From assembly GCF_030867095.1 (NCBI RefSeq), contig NC_081835.1, positions 16,934,501-16,998,500 on the forward strand: 64,000 bases of DNA. The letters run 5' to 3'. The notes beneath the pieces are model-generated. The model saw only the letters and a program-made list of their open reading frames with translations, did no database searches and had not been told where the DNA came from. The stretch comes from Alligator mississippiensis. Lineage: Eukaryota; Chordata; Crocodylia; Alligatoridae. The position numbers and the translations under genes were made by a program. Of the stretch, positions 49,174 through 61,721 are shown in pieces (the first letter of the stretch is position 1; every line of letters starts with the position of its first letter).

Positions 49174-50251
49174 TCTAGGTAATATTGCTATATTTAATTG
49201 CAGTATGAGACTCCTTTAGCAGAGAACAGGGAACTCGCCAGCTGGCCTAAATACATATTTCCTTAATGTGGATATTCACCTGTCAAGAAAACTTGTTGCA
49301 GGTGAAAATTTGGGAGAGTCTCATCATATAGTTCTCACTGGTACTGGTGACTAACTCTCTTTGTACGTGTGTCCAACCACAAGTTACATTTTGAATGTGG
49401 GGCTAGCTGCCTTTTCTATGTTTTTTTACTCCTACATTCAGGAGAAAGCACCGTGGGACATGGGTGTAGCAGGAACCCAGGGAAAAAGTATTTGACTCCA
49501 GCTTCTCTGAGGAATAGATTTTGCAGAACATTTGCAAACTGAGAACAGAGAACCAAAGTATTGATGGTAGCTTTTCAAAATCACAAAGACTGGATGGGCT
49601 AGGGGGCTTACAGGGGCACACAGGAAGCTTTGGGCAGGGGAGAGGAAAATGACAAGATCTCATAGCAAAGTCCTATGTAACTGCAAGGTCAGCCAAGGTC
49701 AAAGGAAGCAGCTGTACTGGAGCACAATGAGAGAGAAAGAGACTCCTTGATTTGGCAAGACTCATGAGCTGCAGGAAAAGGGTTCTAGATGCCTTAGAGG
49801 ACCTCAAGCTAAACCCATAGCATAGTCCCAGAATCGTGAAGAGACTAGTGCAGGAAAATGCAACTGGGATTTTATTTTTTGTTTGGGTCTGTTTACTTTC
49901 TGGACTACATAAGAGTTGCTTGCTTTGGAATCCTTTGAAAAATTCAGACAGGGAACATACATCTATCCCTTTGGAGGACTCAAATACTAACCCAGAGTGC
50001 ACAGGAATGAAGTTGCAGGCTTAATCTGTAGAGTTACCACTGTTTCCAAAGCCCAGGGTAGCTGGCCTGCCTGGTTCCTAGCCTCTACCTAGGAAATATG
50101 TAGTGGAGATAAAGTAAGAAATGGTACAACAATTTATGAATTCACAGAGAAGGTTAAGAATGCAGATGGCCAGTGTATGAGGCCCAACATAGCAGTTGGA
50201 GAGTGTTCAGTTAGGGGGAGCTTTACCAGGGCTAAGACACCTGGACACATA

Positions 50252-50828
50252 CAGGCAGTCCTCCAACTTATGACACAATTGGTTCCTGAAAGCCACATCT
50301 TTCTTAAGTTGAAACATTGTAACTTGGAACCGATTTTCCCATAGGAAACAATGTTATAAATGGGGGATTGGTTCCTGAACCGAGGCCCGATACCCCATTT
50401 TCACCAAAAATAACCCAGAATTTTGTACTCAATCAATTATAGATGAGTAATATGGCTACATTAATGTATTTATATTGTAAATAGCAATCATACTGATTTG
50501 AAAGGACTTCTTTAGGAGATTTTGCTGGATGTTTTGAAGGGCTCTTGGTTGGACTTTCTGAAAGGTTCTTGGCTGGAGTCTTCTCAGGAGTCTTAGCTGT
50601 TTTTTCTGGAGTCTTGTCTGCTTTCTTAAAGAAAGTGTCCAAGGAAGTTTGGTTAGATGTTCTCTAGGGAGATGGGTGACACAGTGAACTTGTTCACTGG
50701 CGTGGCTTGGCATCAGATCAAGCGTTGTAAAGTCAAAACTGACATCAGAAAGTTGAAACAGGGTGTCAATTTAGAAACGTGAGTGCAAAACGTTGTAACT
50801 CGAAACACTGTAAGTCGAGGACTGCCTG
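50252..50828 (-). mobile_element. Tigger/pogo-like element with remnant transposase tail, copy 2
   Basis: CAGGCAGTCCTCCAACTTA at the left and GTCGAGGACTGCCTG at the right, with TA on both sides, match the pogo/Tigger end type. It is collinear with 42,030-42,609 along its length. The - strand frame at 50,433-50,642 encodes DTFFKK followed by KTPEK repeats and SPTKSPSKHPAKSP. Relative to copy 1 the tail is frameshifted or altered near its end. Both copies lack the catalytic part. Confidence 0.78.
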
Positions 50829-52079
50829 TATTTCACTGTATATCAGTGGTTGAATCAAGTCTAATTTAGAGAAGCAGGGCAGCTTTTACTGGCTGGAAGC
50901 CAAAAATTCGCTTCTGAAATTTGCTGTACTTAAGACTAGAGAGATCATGATATCAAATGGTCTTTGATAGTTTTCAACTGAGTTGATTATTTTCTTTGTT
51001 CCTTCCCTAATCTTTAAAATGAAAAACAATCCCCTGAAGGAAGTACAAGGCACATTAAACCATTTCACCGCCCCTAAGTGCATTTACAAGTGTTTCCAAT
51101 CAATGGTCTGTACTGCCAGGATTAGTGTGGTTCTTTCACAGAAGATGAAAGTAGCAGAAAGCAGCAATTAAGTGATTAAAATAACAAAAGAACACCATTA
51201 ATGAAGGAATTAAGGAATAAAATTAAACTATTTTTAAATGGCTTACCCTTCATTCATAACCATTACTTTTAATAAAAGGCTGTGTTTAAAAGTTAATAGT
51301 CTGAGATAGGAAGTATGCTTGTTATCCCATCCCACAAAATAATTTCAAATCAAAATAATGGAAAATACATTTTGCTTCCTGCAATCAATATTTTGAGAGA
51401 GAAGGCAACCGCACCACGATTGATGTGTTTATGTTCATATGTGGTCGTGTGTATATGTATATTAAGAAGGCAGTGAAGCCTGTACTTAAACACCATTTCT
51501 AAATGGGCATGTTTTCCTGATTGGACCTTAATCTTCAGTAAAAGAGATTTATAAAACAGCAATGATGTATAGTACAATTTACTTGAGTGTACAATTTATG
51601 CGAATTGCTAAGTTTGGAATTCATGCTCCCTTTTATGATTACATGGTCACCAAGTACCTGATCATGTTTGTTGCTAGGCTGCACACCAATCAGAACCAAT
51701 CAGAACTTCATACTGACATCATATATAGCAATCAGATGCTCCTGGTTTATACTAAAGCTACTGGAGAACATCCATTGCATGGTAGTAATCAGGGCCCATG
51801 AGTCCCGATTGAATAATTCTGATTATAACAAGATCATATACACACATAGAAAGGCATAGTGAAGGATATCAGTGCAGACACAGCAAGTTAGCTTTCTTTT
51901 GTCAGAAGAAAAGCATTAACAACTTTATTTCATTTCAGACCTCAATAGTGCACTGGGTGTGTCCCAATATTTTGGAGTATATGAGAACCAGTTTGGATAA
52001 AGAATTAACTTGAATCTTCACTCAGAATGCAAAGCCATATGTTGAGTCTAAAAAGTCTGGGCAACTATTTAATTCATTA

Positions 52080-52322
52080 CTGTTGATTGCAAGGGAAGTT
52101 TAGGTTAGATATTAGGAAAAACTTTCTCATTAGAAAGGTAGAAAAGCACTGCAACAGTTTACCCAGAAAGGTTATGGTATCTCAATCCTTGGAGGTTTTT
52201 AAGACCCAGGTCGACAAAATCTTGGCCAGGATGGTCTAGCTGGGGATGGACCTATTTTCAGCAGGGGGTTGGACCAGATGACCTCTTGAAGCCCCTTCCA
52301 ACCCTAATTTTCTATGATTTTA
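52080..52322 (+). mobile_element. CR1 LINE 3' end
   Basis: AAGGGAAGTTTAGGTTAGAT, ATTAGGAAAAACTTTCTC, GGGGTTGGACCAGATGACC, CCCTTCCAACCC and a TTTCTATGATTTT tail give a clear + strand CR1 3' terminus. Confidence 0.92.
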
Positions 52323-52677
52323 AAGTATCTGTAAAATTCTAGCTGGGACTTATGTGTGAAAATACCATGAGGGATATACTTCTCATGGTATTGTCTAGGA
52401 ATGGAAAGTAGTGCATATTCTGAGAAGGATCTAGTTCTTTGGAGATTCTGAGTTCAGTTTTGGAGAACAAGGAATTTCAGAGATTACAGAAAATCTTTGG
52501 AGAAGCACCCAAATGGTTGAATCCTTATCTGAACTGAACTGAGCCTCTGAAACCTTTGTCATCTGCTCATCCCATGTCTATGGAAAACATGCCCTTCCAA
52601 TGCTGCTGGATGTACTATTGGAATAGTCCACAGTAAATCCACATAGTTTTTCCGTGCACGTTCCAGACAGGGATGGA

Positions 52678-52958
52678 CAGTGCCATAGCAATAAAGTTTG
52701 GTGCCCAGGGCAAATCCCACAGCATCAGCCCACCCTTGCCCCACACACAGATCTAGGGGGGCACAGGTCTCCCCATGCTTGCCCGGAAGTGCACGGAGCA
52801 GCGGGAGCTGCCCTTCACCCATCCCTGACACCCCACCCTAAACAAGCCACTCACAGCTCCGTCCCGCACCCCGCCCTGGCAGGGCAGCACCTGTTGGTGC
52901 CCCTTCACTTTGGCAGCTGGGGTGCCTGCCCCACTTGCCCCCCTTTGCTATGGCACTG
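52678..52958. mobile_element. hAT-type GC-rich element with near-perfect 8-bp target-site duplication
   Basis: The ends CAGTGCCATAGCAA and TTTGCTATGGCACTG are inverted repeats. The flanks are GGGATGGA (52670-52677) and GGGACGGA (52959-52966), an 8-bp duplication with one change. It is non-coding. Confidence 0.85.
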
Positions 52959-54140
52959 GGGACGGATTCAAGCCTGAAAGCTGAGATGTGCTTGAATCTG
53001 TACGTATAATAAAGGCTGAGCTTTCATTTATATCCCTCTTCAGCTCCTGGCAACGAGAGAGAGGTCACCTTAACATGTGAATATTCCTCACAGTCAACAA
53101 AGGACAATGGCAAAACTTGGTCTGTGTCCTGAGGCCCTTATTCCAATATCATGCAGTCACTTTTTTTGGTTATTAGTCAGTCATTATTCTCCCACTGAGT
53201 TCGGCTCACTTGGGTCTGCATCATGGAAGCCATTCTCATCTGTGGCTTGGAACCGACTGTGTTCAAAAGGAATCCTCTGCTAATCCAAAAGAGCCTAACT
53301 GAGTAGTCAGCTGTGGCAGCTGTTAAGAGCTGCTTTCTCAGGCAGTAACTGAAACTTTGCCATCCTTCCTTATCCATTTTCCCAGCAAAGTATTCTGGGG
53401 GGAAAAAAAACTTCTGTGTAACAAGGGTTTGCAGAGACCTCATTCTCAGAAACAACTGCCTTATTGCTCTGCAGTGTCTGTGATCTCTTCTTGTCTTTCC
53501 AACTCACTAGGGCCAGATCCTGAATTCCTTACTCCAGTCTTACTTTGGAAAAACAGTAAGGAAATCTGATCCTAGTTTTATTCTGCATGGATTGACAAGC
53601 CACTGCTTTAAGATTTCTGATGTTAGGCACCTAGCTGATACAGACAGGCTAGTTTTTTTTTCTCCTAACAAAAACCTGCTCTTTGAATTGCCAACTACAA
53701 CAGAGAGCAGCTCCTGGCAGCTCTGAGCCTTCTAGGTCACACAGACTGGCACAGCTTGGATCAGATAGTGTGGAAACTTAGTTGGGGGATTATCAGAGGA
53801 ACAGCACAAGGTATTTTGACAGGAGATAATATTTGCAAAGGGAACAACAGCCAAGTCACCAAGAAGACTGCTGTAGGAAAACAAGGTTTACCTTATTTAA
53901 CCCATGTCTCAACTCTTCTATGCCCCAGACAAGAAATTGCTTTTAGGGCCAGAGCCTGCTCCTGTTTGAGTTAACAGCATTTTTTTTGCATTTGCTTCAG
54001 TTGTGTGAGATCAGGCCCAGAAAGAAGATTATTTATTTTCTGCATAAATAAGATGATAAAAGAGACAACTTCTGAAGCAATTTGTATGACTTTGCTAGGA
54101 ATGAGGGCACCAAAACCAACAAGTAAACAATTAACCTCTT

Positions 54141-54162
54141 CCCCTCCTCCCCCCCCCCCCCC
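54141..54162. repeat. C-rich homopolymer tract
   Basis: A run dominated by C with interspersed T; it is length-unstable and hard to sequence. Confidence 0.9.
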
Positions 54163-54207
54163 AAATTGGCAACAGCCAATGGATTTGATCTGGGCTTTAT
54201 AAATCTT

Positions 54208-54209
<2 letters not shown>

Positions 54210-54252
<43 letters not shown>
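54210..54252. repeat. (AC)n microsatellite
   Basis: An uninterrupted AC dinucleotide run of about 21 units, likely polymorphic. Confidence 0.97.
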
Positions 54253-54254
<2 letters not shown>

Positions 54255-54869
54255 TGGTGTTTTCTATATTCTATAAGTAGTGCTGCATGTTCCAGAAGTA
54301 TTGGAGGAAAAAAGGCTGGGCTCAGCCAGCATATATTATCAAATTGCAGCTTAAATTTGAGTGCTGTTTCTAGTCAGGGCCTCACAGCAAGATCCTTCAG
54401 GATGTAACAGCAGAGATCCTTGCACACCTGACAGTAACAGGACTTCTCAGACAACTGGCTCCCAATAAGTCCAGTGGTGAGTGGACACTAGAGACATGCA
54501 GAGGGCATGAGCTTTCTAAGCTGATATCAGAAGGCCCTATACCTAAAGAAAAAATCACCTCTGCTATTTTCATGGTGCTAGCATCCATCAGTAGTTCTTC
54601 ACTGAAATCCACAAGAGCCACACAGCTAAGAAGAACTGAATGTTATAGCCCATGAGGATCGGAAAGAAAAATTCTTCTCTGGGAGCATATTAGAAGACAA
54701 CCCAGTTAAGCCATGTCTCATAGGACTGTAGCTTTTATTAAATGACTTGGGAGTGGACATGGGGGAAAGAAAAAATGAGAAGGAAGTCATTGCTACCAGC
54801 AAGAAACCCTCACGTTTGAGACATGTTTGCCCAAGGATTTCTTATCTCTCACTGTTTCTTTTTTATCCT

Positions 54870-55600
54870 TACATCAAGTTGCAGCAAGGGAAGTTTAGGT
54901 TAGATATTAGGTACCTATTAGGCAATATTCATTGTCAGGATGAGATGATAAAAACTGTTGATGTGGTCTCCCACTTGACTTTCTCATAAGCAAATTAGAT
55001 AATAGAGCCTAGATGGAATTGCCATAAGGTGGGTGCACAGCTAATTGAAAAATTTTGCTACATAAGGCTTGCTGTCAAACTATGAAGGCACTTATAGTTT
55101 CTATTCTGGGCCCACTTCTTTTTGGTATTTTCACTTATGATCAAGATGAATGAACAGAGAGCATACTTATAATATTTCAGGTGACACCAAATGGGATGTA
55201 GTTGCAAGCACTTCCAAGGGCAGAATCAAAATTCAAAATGATAAATTAGAGGAATTAATTAAAATTAACAAGATGAAATATTTCTGAAAACGGTATGGAG
55301 CTTGTAGTAGCTCACAAATGAAATATGGGTCAACAATGTGATCACTGTTGCAAAAAAGACAAATCTCATTCTGTGATGTATTAACAGGAGGGTTGTATAT
55401 AAAATATAGGAGGTAATTATTCTGCTCTCCTTGGTGCTGATGAGGCCCCAGATGGAGTAATGTGTCTAGTTTTTGGCAGAAAGATGTAGACAAACAGAAG
55501 AGAAAACATGAATTATAGGAGGCTTAGAAAAGTTGACCTAAAAGATTGTAAAGTAAAGGTAATGTGTAACTGTTATAATAAGGAGGATTTGACTACTTGT
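54870..55600 (+). mobile_element. CR1 LINE fragments, degraded, left of a MITE insertion
   Basis: The stretch starts with GTTGCAGCAAGGGAAGTTTA, then 55,081 onwards has ATTCTGGGCCC and CAGGTGACACCAAATGGGA, and finally GGATTTGACTACTTGTTTTC. These follow the CR1 order on the + strand, continuing at 56,094-56,375 beyond the MITE. It may include more than one fragment. Confidence 0.7.
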
Positions 55601-55611
55601 TTTCCATGGCC

Positions 55612-56093
55612 ACTGGGGCTGTGTCCACATGAGTGCAGATGCTTCTTTCCCTGGAGACAGGTAGTAGTGGCACACCTTGCGCTCCTGCTACTCATCCCTG
55701 GGGAATGCCCAGGGAACGCCCTCTGGCACATGGCAGGTTACCCTGGTGGGGTAGGGGAGGCTGCAGCCAGCAACTGTGCTGGCCCCAGCAGCCTTACCTG
55801 GGGCCCTGGAGGCCTCAGGGAGCTGCAGCCACAGCGCTCCTGCAGCTGGGAGCCTGGCCAGCAGTTAGAGCATGGCTCTGACCAGCCAGGCCCCAGTTCT
55901 GAGCGGTGTGTGCTGCCACTGTGTGCACTGCCCTGCTTTTTTTTTGGCATGGATCTCCTAGGGTCACCCCCTCCTCCCTCCCGCGCTGCAGGGTAGCAGT
56001 GCAGGGAACATCTGCATGTGCAGTGTGTAGTGCCGCAGACAGGTCTGAGGTGCCACATACTGCATACCTGCACTCATATGGACGCAATCTGGG
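55612..56093. mobile_element. GC-cored MITE inserted in a CR1
   Basis: GTGTCCACATGAGTGCAGATG on the left pairs with an inverted GCGTCCATATGAGTGCAGGT on the right. The interior is GC-rich, unlike the surrounding AT-rich CR1. CR1 sequence resumes immediately after, so it is an insertion into that CR1. The exact ends and duplication are uncertain. Confidence 0.65.
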
Positions 56094-56375
56094 AGTAGAG
56101 CAAGAAGAAACTGGTTTAATTTCTAGCAAAGAAGGTTTAGGAAATCTATTAGAGGGAAAATTTCTGCCTATAAGGGAAGTGAACCATAGAAGCAAGTACT
56201 AGGGGAAGCTGTGAATTCTCCTTCATTGGAGACTCACAAGAACAGGTTAGACAAATATCTGTCAGGGATGGTTTGAGACTACTTGATCCTGCCTCAGGGT
56301 AGGTGGGTGGACTAAATGATTTTTGGGGTCCTTTCAGTGCTACACTTTGTGATTTTATGGTTTTGTGACATCCCT
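56094..56375 (+). mobile_element. CR1 LINE 3' end, right part of the interrupted copy
   Basis: GGGAGTAGAGCAAGAAGAAA, GGTTAGACAAATATCTGTCA, GACTACTTGATCCTGCCTC, AGGTGGGTGGACTAAATGA and TTTGTGATTTTATGG match the CR1 3' end. It continues the copy left of the MITE. Confidence 0.85.
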
Positions 56376-57941
56376 TCACACACACCAACCTGCACCACCT
56401 TTTTCTCTTATTAGCAAAGATGCCAATAACTGCATGACTCATGACTATCCGATAAAATGTAGAGGTAATCCCTCCAGAACAGGGTTGAAACATGCTGGTG
56501 AAATGGTGTGAAGAGGCTTGCTCTGACATTCTCTATTTTTCAATCCCCATATCATATCAATCTGACACCTTTAAAAATTGTTACAGGTGGAACAGATTTA
56601 CTAGGAGAATGAGAAGAGCAGCGTTGCAAATTAGCACAAATTCTTTCTCTCGCATGTCTCAAGTGCTGAATGATCTCACTTTTTGGGCCAGTCCCATTAT
56701 AAATACCAGTAATTCTGCTTGTTTTCTACATGGATGTGTTTTTGTTAGATACAGGAAGGAATATCACTTTGTGAGCACTCTGAATTCCAAAGAAACTGAA
56801 AATCCTCTAATGTATTTCTAAGCTTTTCTTTTTCTTTCTTTCTTTTTTCCCCCTTTATTGTCTGAATTCTTGCCGCGTTTTGTTTAACTGCCTGAAAGTA
56901 AATACGAGACTGTTTTGGTCATCACTCCTTGATAACACCCACATTGTCTACATGAAAAGTTGCGTATCTTGGTATCTGCTCTACACATGTGTACACTTAA
57001 CTATTGGATATGGCCAAGAGAGTGAAGTAGATTATTTGTGAACATAGTAGGCTCATTGTTAATGTCACTCTTCACACACATGCTCTATTCTTTGGTGTAA
57101 ATGAAAATGGAGTAACTGCTGAGTCGATGCCAAAAAAGAGGATTTGTGAGAATACAAAAGATTTGCACTGAGATGTGACGCATCTAACATGAAACAGAGT
57201 TAGACCTTACAACCCAGCAAGGGAGATCTTCCCCTTCTTCATGACCCTAGCTTCCAGATTCTAAAACACAAAATAATATATTTACCTAAGTTCATCAATG
57301 CCAACACATGGGAATAAATCCTGAGCTCTTTACCTAAATGCACTCCACTTAAACCAATGGGAGTTTAATCTAAGTAAAGGTCAAATAAGAAAATCAGGAA
57401 AGAACCAAAGGAACTGGATTTTTCAGAAATGAATTTTCAGCATAGTGGAAGTGCAGTCATGTTATAAAGCTTAAACCATAGCACGGAGGACCAGGACACC
57501 ATAACCTGTTATATGGACTCAATACATGGGCTAACATTTCAAACTGGAATACCTAAGCTTGTACACCAAAATCCATATGTAGACACAAGTAGCTATAAAT
57601 GTGGATATTGGTACCTGACCTTAAATCTCTAAAGTTGAATTTGTTAATTATAATTTGTTGTGCTGATTATTGTGCTGCACAATACATATAATAACCTTAT
57701 GTATCTCAAAGGTGTGTTTCATTAATTAGATGTTTCAGAAGTACTTGGATGGAGTATACCAGAGAATCAGAAAGTATTTACTGAATCCAGGGAAATCCAT
57801 AGCACTGATTTCACTGTATATTGTAGCAGATTCAGAAAGTTGTGATTATCTTTGATGCCATGATCCTGCAAAACGCTGTTAGTATTGTCTGTAATGTAAA
57901 CATTTTGATGATGAACCCACCTTCTTAACATAGATGCAGGC

Positions 57942-57969
<28 letters not shown>
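57942..57969. repeat. (TG)n microsatellite
   Basis: A TG dinucleotide run of about 14 units. Confidence 0.95.
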
Positions 57970-57973
<4 letters not shown>

Positions 57974-58489
57974 CAAGATCTTGTAACAATGGGGAGAATT
58001 TTCATAATTGTGTGCATGCAGCTAAACATGCAAAAATATCCATGCATAATTGTGCCTGCAATGACCAAAATCCTTGTAATGCTAATGTAATGTCTGTAAT
58101 ATAACTTGCAATACAAATATTAACACTTATGGAAAAGGACAATTAAGAATCAGTAGGTATATTTACAATTTGAAAAGCAAACCTGTACCACAAAACAATA
58201 TCTACAGCACTGAAGAGTTCTCTCTAGTGAGTTGGATTTTTAACTAGGTGTTTCCAATTAGGAAAACTTTTATTTGTTAACATCTGAACCTTGTAACACA
58301 TTCATGCTACCCCTCTAGCATTTAGTACAGGAAGATTCTATCATAGGAATGTGGTGACCAAATCTCATTAGCTCTGTTCTTGTAATAGATGATGTCATTT
58401 GAACCATTTTATAACCCCTTATTTCTTAATTGATTACATACTGCTCATAGTGTATTGATTACATGCACTATGCCTGGAATGATAAGTGA

Positions 58490-58950
58490 TTCAGAAAACA
58501 TGACCTGTGAGGAAAGGTTGGAGTTGGGTTGGGTTAGTCTACAAAAGAGAAGATTAAGGGGTGACCTGATAACTGTCTTTATATAGATGGGAGGGGAGGG
58601 GGTGCATGCATGAGTGTTTGTGTGTGTGTGACACTGTTACAGGGAAGATCATAATCAGTTGTCCTACATAGCCACTAGGGAAAGGACAAGAAGAAATCAG
58701 CATAATTTGCAACAAGAATGATTCAAGTTGGATATTAGGAAAAGCTTTTAACTGTTAGGATTCTGAAACCTTGAAACGGACTGCCTAGGCTTGTCATAGG
58801 CACTGCTTCACTGGAAACTTTAAGAAATGGTTAGACAAATATCTGTTGAGGATGCTTTAGGTATAGCTGATCCTGCCTCAGTGCATGGGGTTGGACTGGA
58901 CAGTCTTTTGAAATCATTTACAGCCCTTCATTTCTGTGATTCCCTAATTG
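58490..58950 (+). mobile_element. CR1 LINE 3' region
   Basis: GAGGAAAGGTTGGAGTTGGG, AAGGGGTGACCTGATAACTG, TTGGATATTAGGAAAAGC, GGTTAGACAAATATCTGTTG, GGGGTTGGACTGGACAG and TTTCTGTGATTCCC follow CR1 order on the + strand. Confidence 0.9.
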
Positions 58951-61440
58951 TGAGGTCAGCTGTTCACTGCCTTTGAAGGTCTTCCTCAGTTCTTACTGAA
59001 AATGAGTCCTTATTCCCTGACACTCCCTGATGCCTGTTTCTGTATAAATATTGGGCTATGTACTTCCTGTTGTCTCCTGGGGCATGAGTCACTCATGAAA
59101 TTTATTTCACAGAACTATTTCACCTCTGCCCCGTGAAGTCATTTGATGGCACAAAATTCCTGTTTCTTTGCAACTAATGGAAAAAGTAAAGAAGAGAAAT
59201 CCAGTCATAGTTTACAATTATTGTGCCAGTGACATGCACAATACTGTGTTTTCCCTTTTGATGGGCAGACTGTTTATTTTTCTACCAGCTGCATTCATTT
59301 AACATGTTATTTCCCTATTCTGTTTTGCCACAATTATACTTAATAGCTTGCAAGAGGGAAAATGTCTTCTTTAAACAGCTTTTCTCCTCCATCGTTATAT
59401 CTTAAGTAGGTCCATATTTATAGTGGGTGGACCGTGCTATCATCCAATGGCAGAATACAGTAGAAGAATCTTAGAGTTAAACTATGGCTGGAACTCATTC
59501 AGAAATTTTTAAAAATATTGTGACAGTCATGTGATCTTTATTAACTGAATAATTTGTATCTTTTGCAAATGTAAAACAAGAAATATCTTAAGTTAAGAAA
59601 TATCAATTCCAGAAGAAAAAATGTCAAATGTATCATAATCTAAATGTATCATCATCTAAAGGGTCAGGAAACTAGCTAAGGAAGCATTTCTTGAGTCTGC
59701 AATATCTGAGTACTCTATGACTAAAGTGTTTAGGCCTAGTTCAGCTTTCAGATCTAATTACAGAGAAAGACAATTTTATGGGACCCCAAAGAGTTGTTGA
59801 CTAGAATTAATTTTCCATATTAAATGTTTTGGTTTGTGTCTGGGATGCATCCTTTTAGATGCCCTGGAGAACTTGCTATATTTGGTGAATGTCACTCATT
59901 GCTGGTTAAATCTGAAGAGCAGCATTTGAACGCTGTACAAACACCATCAATGAGCTTTGAAGTCCCATGTTATGAAAGCAATTACTTGTATATTTCAGTT
60001 TAAGCATGTGGTTAAAGCAGCTATTAATCGTTTTACTGCTCAATCAATTCATGTGCCACCAACATAGTAACAGGTCATTGAATTGCTACGTTTGGTAAAA
60101 TGGGCGGTATACTCTGCTGGCTATACCTGGCATGAATATCAGTAATGAAAAGTAATCTAGTTTCCTATAAATCAAAACTTATGGTGAATTGGGATCATGC
60201 CCAGTTAAAAGGCACTAGGAAACTTGGAAGCAAATTCAAGCTTTATAGCATTCAAGAGTGTACTTATCATGGTACAGTTGTTTTTAGCCTAACCATAGCT
60301 AAGTATAAAGCCTGGAAGAGGATAGAAAATTACCTCTGTGTCCTGAAGCTTGTTTCACATGTACATAGCAAAATTGGTAACAAAAAATAGCAAAAACTCT
60401 GTAAATAGGTGCTCAGTCTGTTGCTTTGTTTCAGGGTGAGATATAAGTCTTCTTCTCAGCTGTTCAACAGTAATAGATGTTTATTACAAACAAATCTCTT
60501 ATAGGGCTACATTTTGAATCAACAGCTTCTAAAATTTGCCCATAAAATGTGCGTACACAGGGATGTGTACTGCCAACAATGTTATCTTCGTATCAGCCCC
60601 TCTGTTACCCTTTTGCTTCCTTTTTTATAGAGAGTCTTCTCTATTAAGAGCATAAATGAGTAACCAACTATTTGTACATAAGGCCATTAAATTTTAGAAG
60701 AAAGATTAGAACTAATGAGTCAACCTAAAACTGTTTAAGAAAACAAAAGCACACAAGAGAAAGAACTACAGAACCCATGATATCTCTTTATCTTTACCCT
60801 GGTCTCTCCAGGTCACGCTCTGTAGTACATAACCAAGCCGAATTTCCATTGGAATTCTGCACGGTTCTGAATTTGGCTGTAGGACTCTGTGTATAAGCCA
60901 CCCACACAATCCCCTTTTCCCACCAATAATGCTTAGCATCTAATTAAATGAACAAAACCCAGGAAATTCAGAATAAAAGGCTGAAATCCTAACCATGACG
61001 CAGTTGCTCATGCCTAGCCAAGTCAGGAGCCTCCGCCGGGGATGAGGAGCTCAGCTACTATGTGGTTTTTAAAACAGTGGAGGGCAAATGGTGGTGTTTT
61101 GACCTATACTTTTCCATGTTCCAGCTTGTGGCAGGTCAGATCCTTTGAAATGTTTGAACAGAGATTTCCTTATGTGATTTAAGATAAGTAATAAGAACAG
61201 ATTCAGAGATCTGGATTTTGAAGTTCTGGAGGGTTCATGGCAAACGTTTAGATCCCAGGTTTTATTTCAGTGCTGTGTTGAGATATAGATGGGCATCAGT
61301 CACACTATATTTGGAGTTAGAGTCCTATTCAGATTCTAGACTTTGGGTTTGGACCCAACTCTGACACTGAATATTTATTGAACAGCTGTTATGGTTATAT
61401 AAACCTTTTCCACACTAATAAGCTGCACAGGTTTAAATTT
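58951..61440. other. netrin-4-like intron, mostly unique sequence
   Basis: No gene or repeat family was recognised. The 59,870-60,110 part has homeodomain-type ATTA motifs and looks like candidate conserved non-coding DNA (see findings). A short tandem duplication of CTAAATGTATCATxATCTAA lies near 59,640-59,658. Confidence 0.45.
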
Positions 61441-61444
61441 CACT

Positions 61445-61694
61445 GGGCACATTTACATGTGCATTAAGGTACTTTTTCTAATGTACATTAAATTTAGTAC
61501 CTCCAATGTTAGGTACTAAAGAAATGTGCATTAGGCGGCATCAATGTGCAGTAATGAATGTGCATAGTTTTCAAGTGACACTTGCAGTAGCCTATTTTAC
61601 TGTGCATTAGTGTAATTGCATCATTTTTGATGTGACACTTTAATGCACAGTAAAATAGGCTATTGCACATTAAAGTGCATGTGTAGACATGTCC
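61445..61694. mobile_element. ACT-flanked MITE
   Basis: The ends GGGCACATTTACATGTGC and, inverted, GGACATGTCTACACATGC are imperfect inverted repeats. ACT flanks both sides (61442-61444 and 61695-61697). The AT-rich interior carries repeated TGCATTA, TACATTAAA and TGCACAGTAAAATAGG motifs also found in the 48.5 kb copy. It is the most complete small member of the family here. Confidence 0.75.
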
Positions 61695-61721
61695 ACTGAC
61701 AGATTAACAGTGCTACCCTCT

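Noticed and set aside
55508..55996. 162-codon + strand frame
   Set aside because: It crosses from CR1 into a GC-rich MITE, so it is a composite of two repeats.
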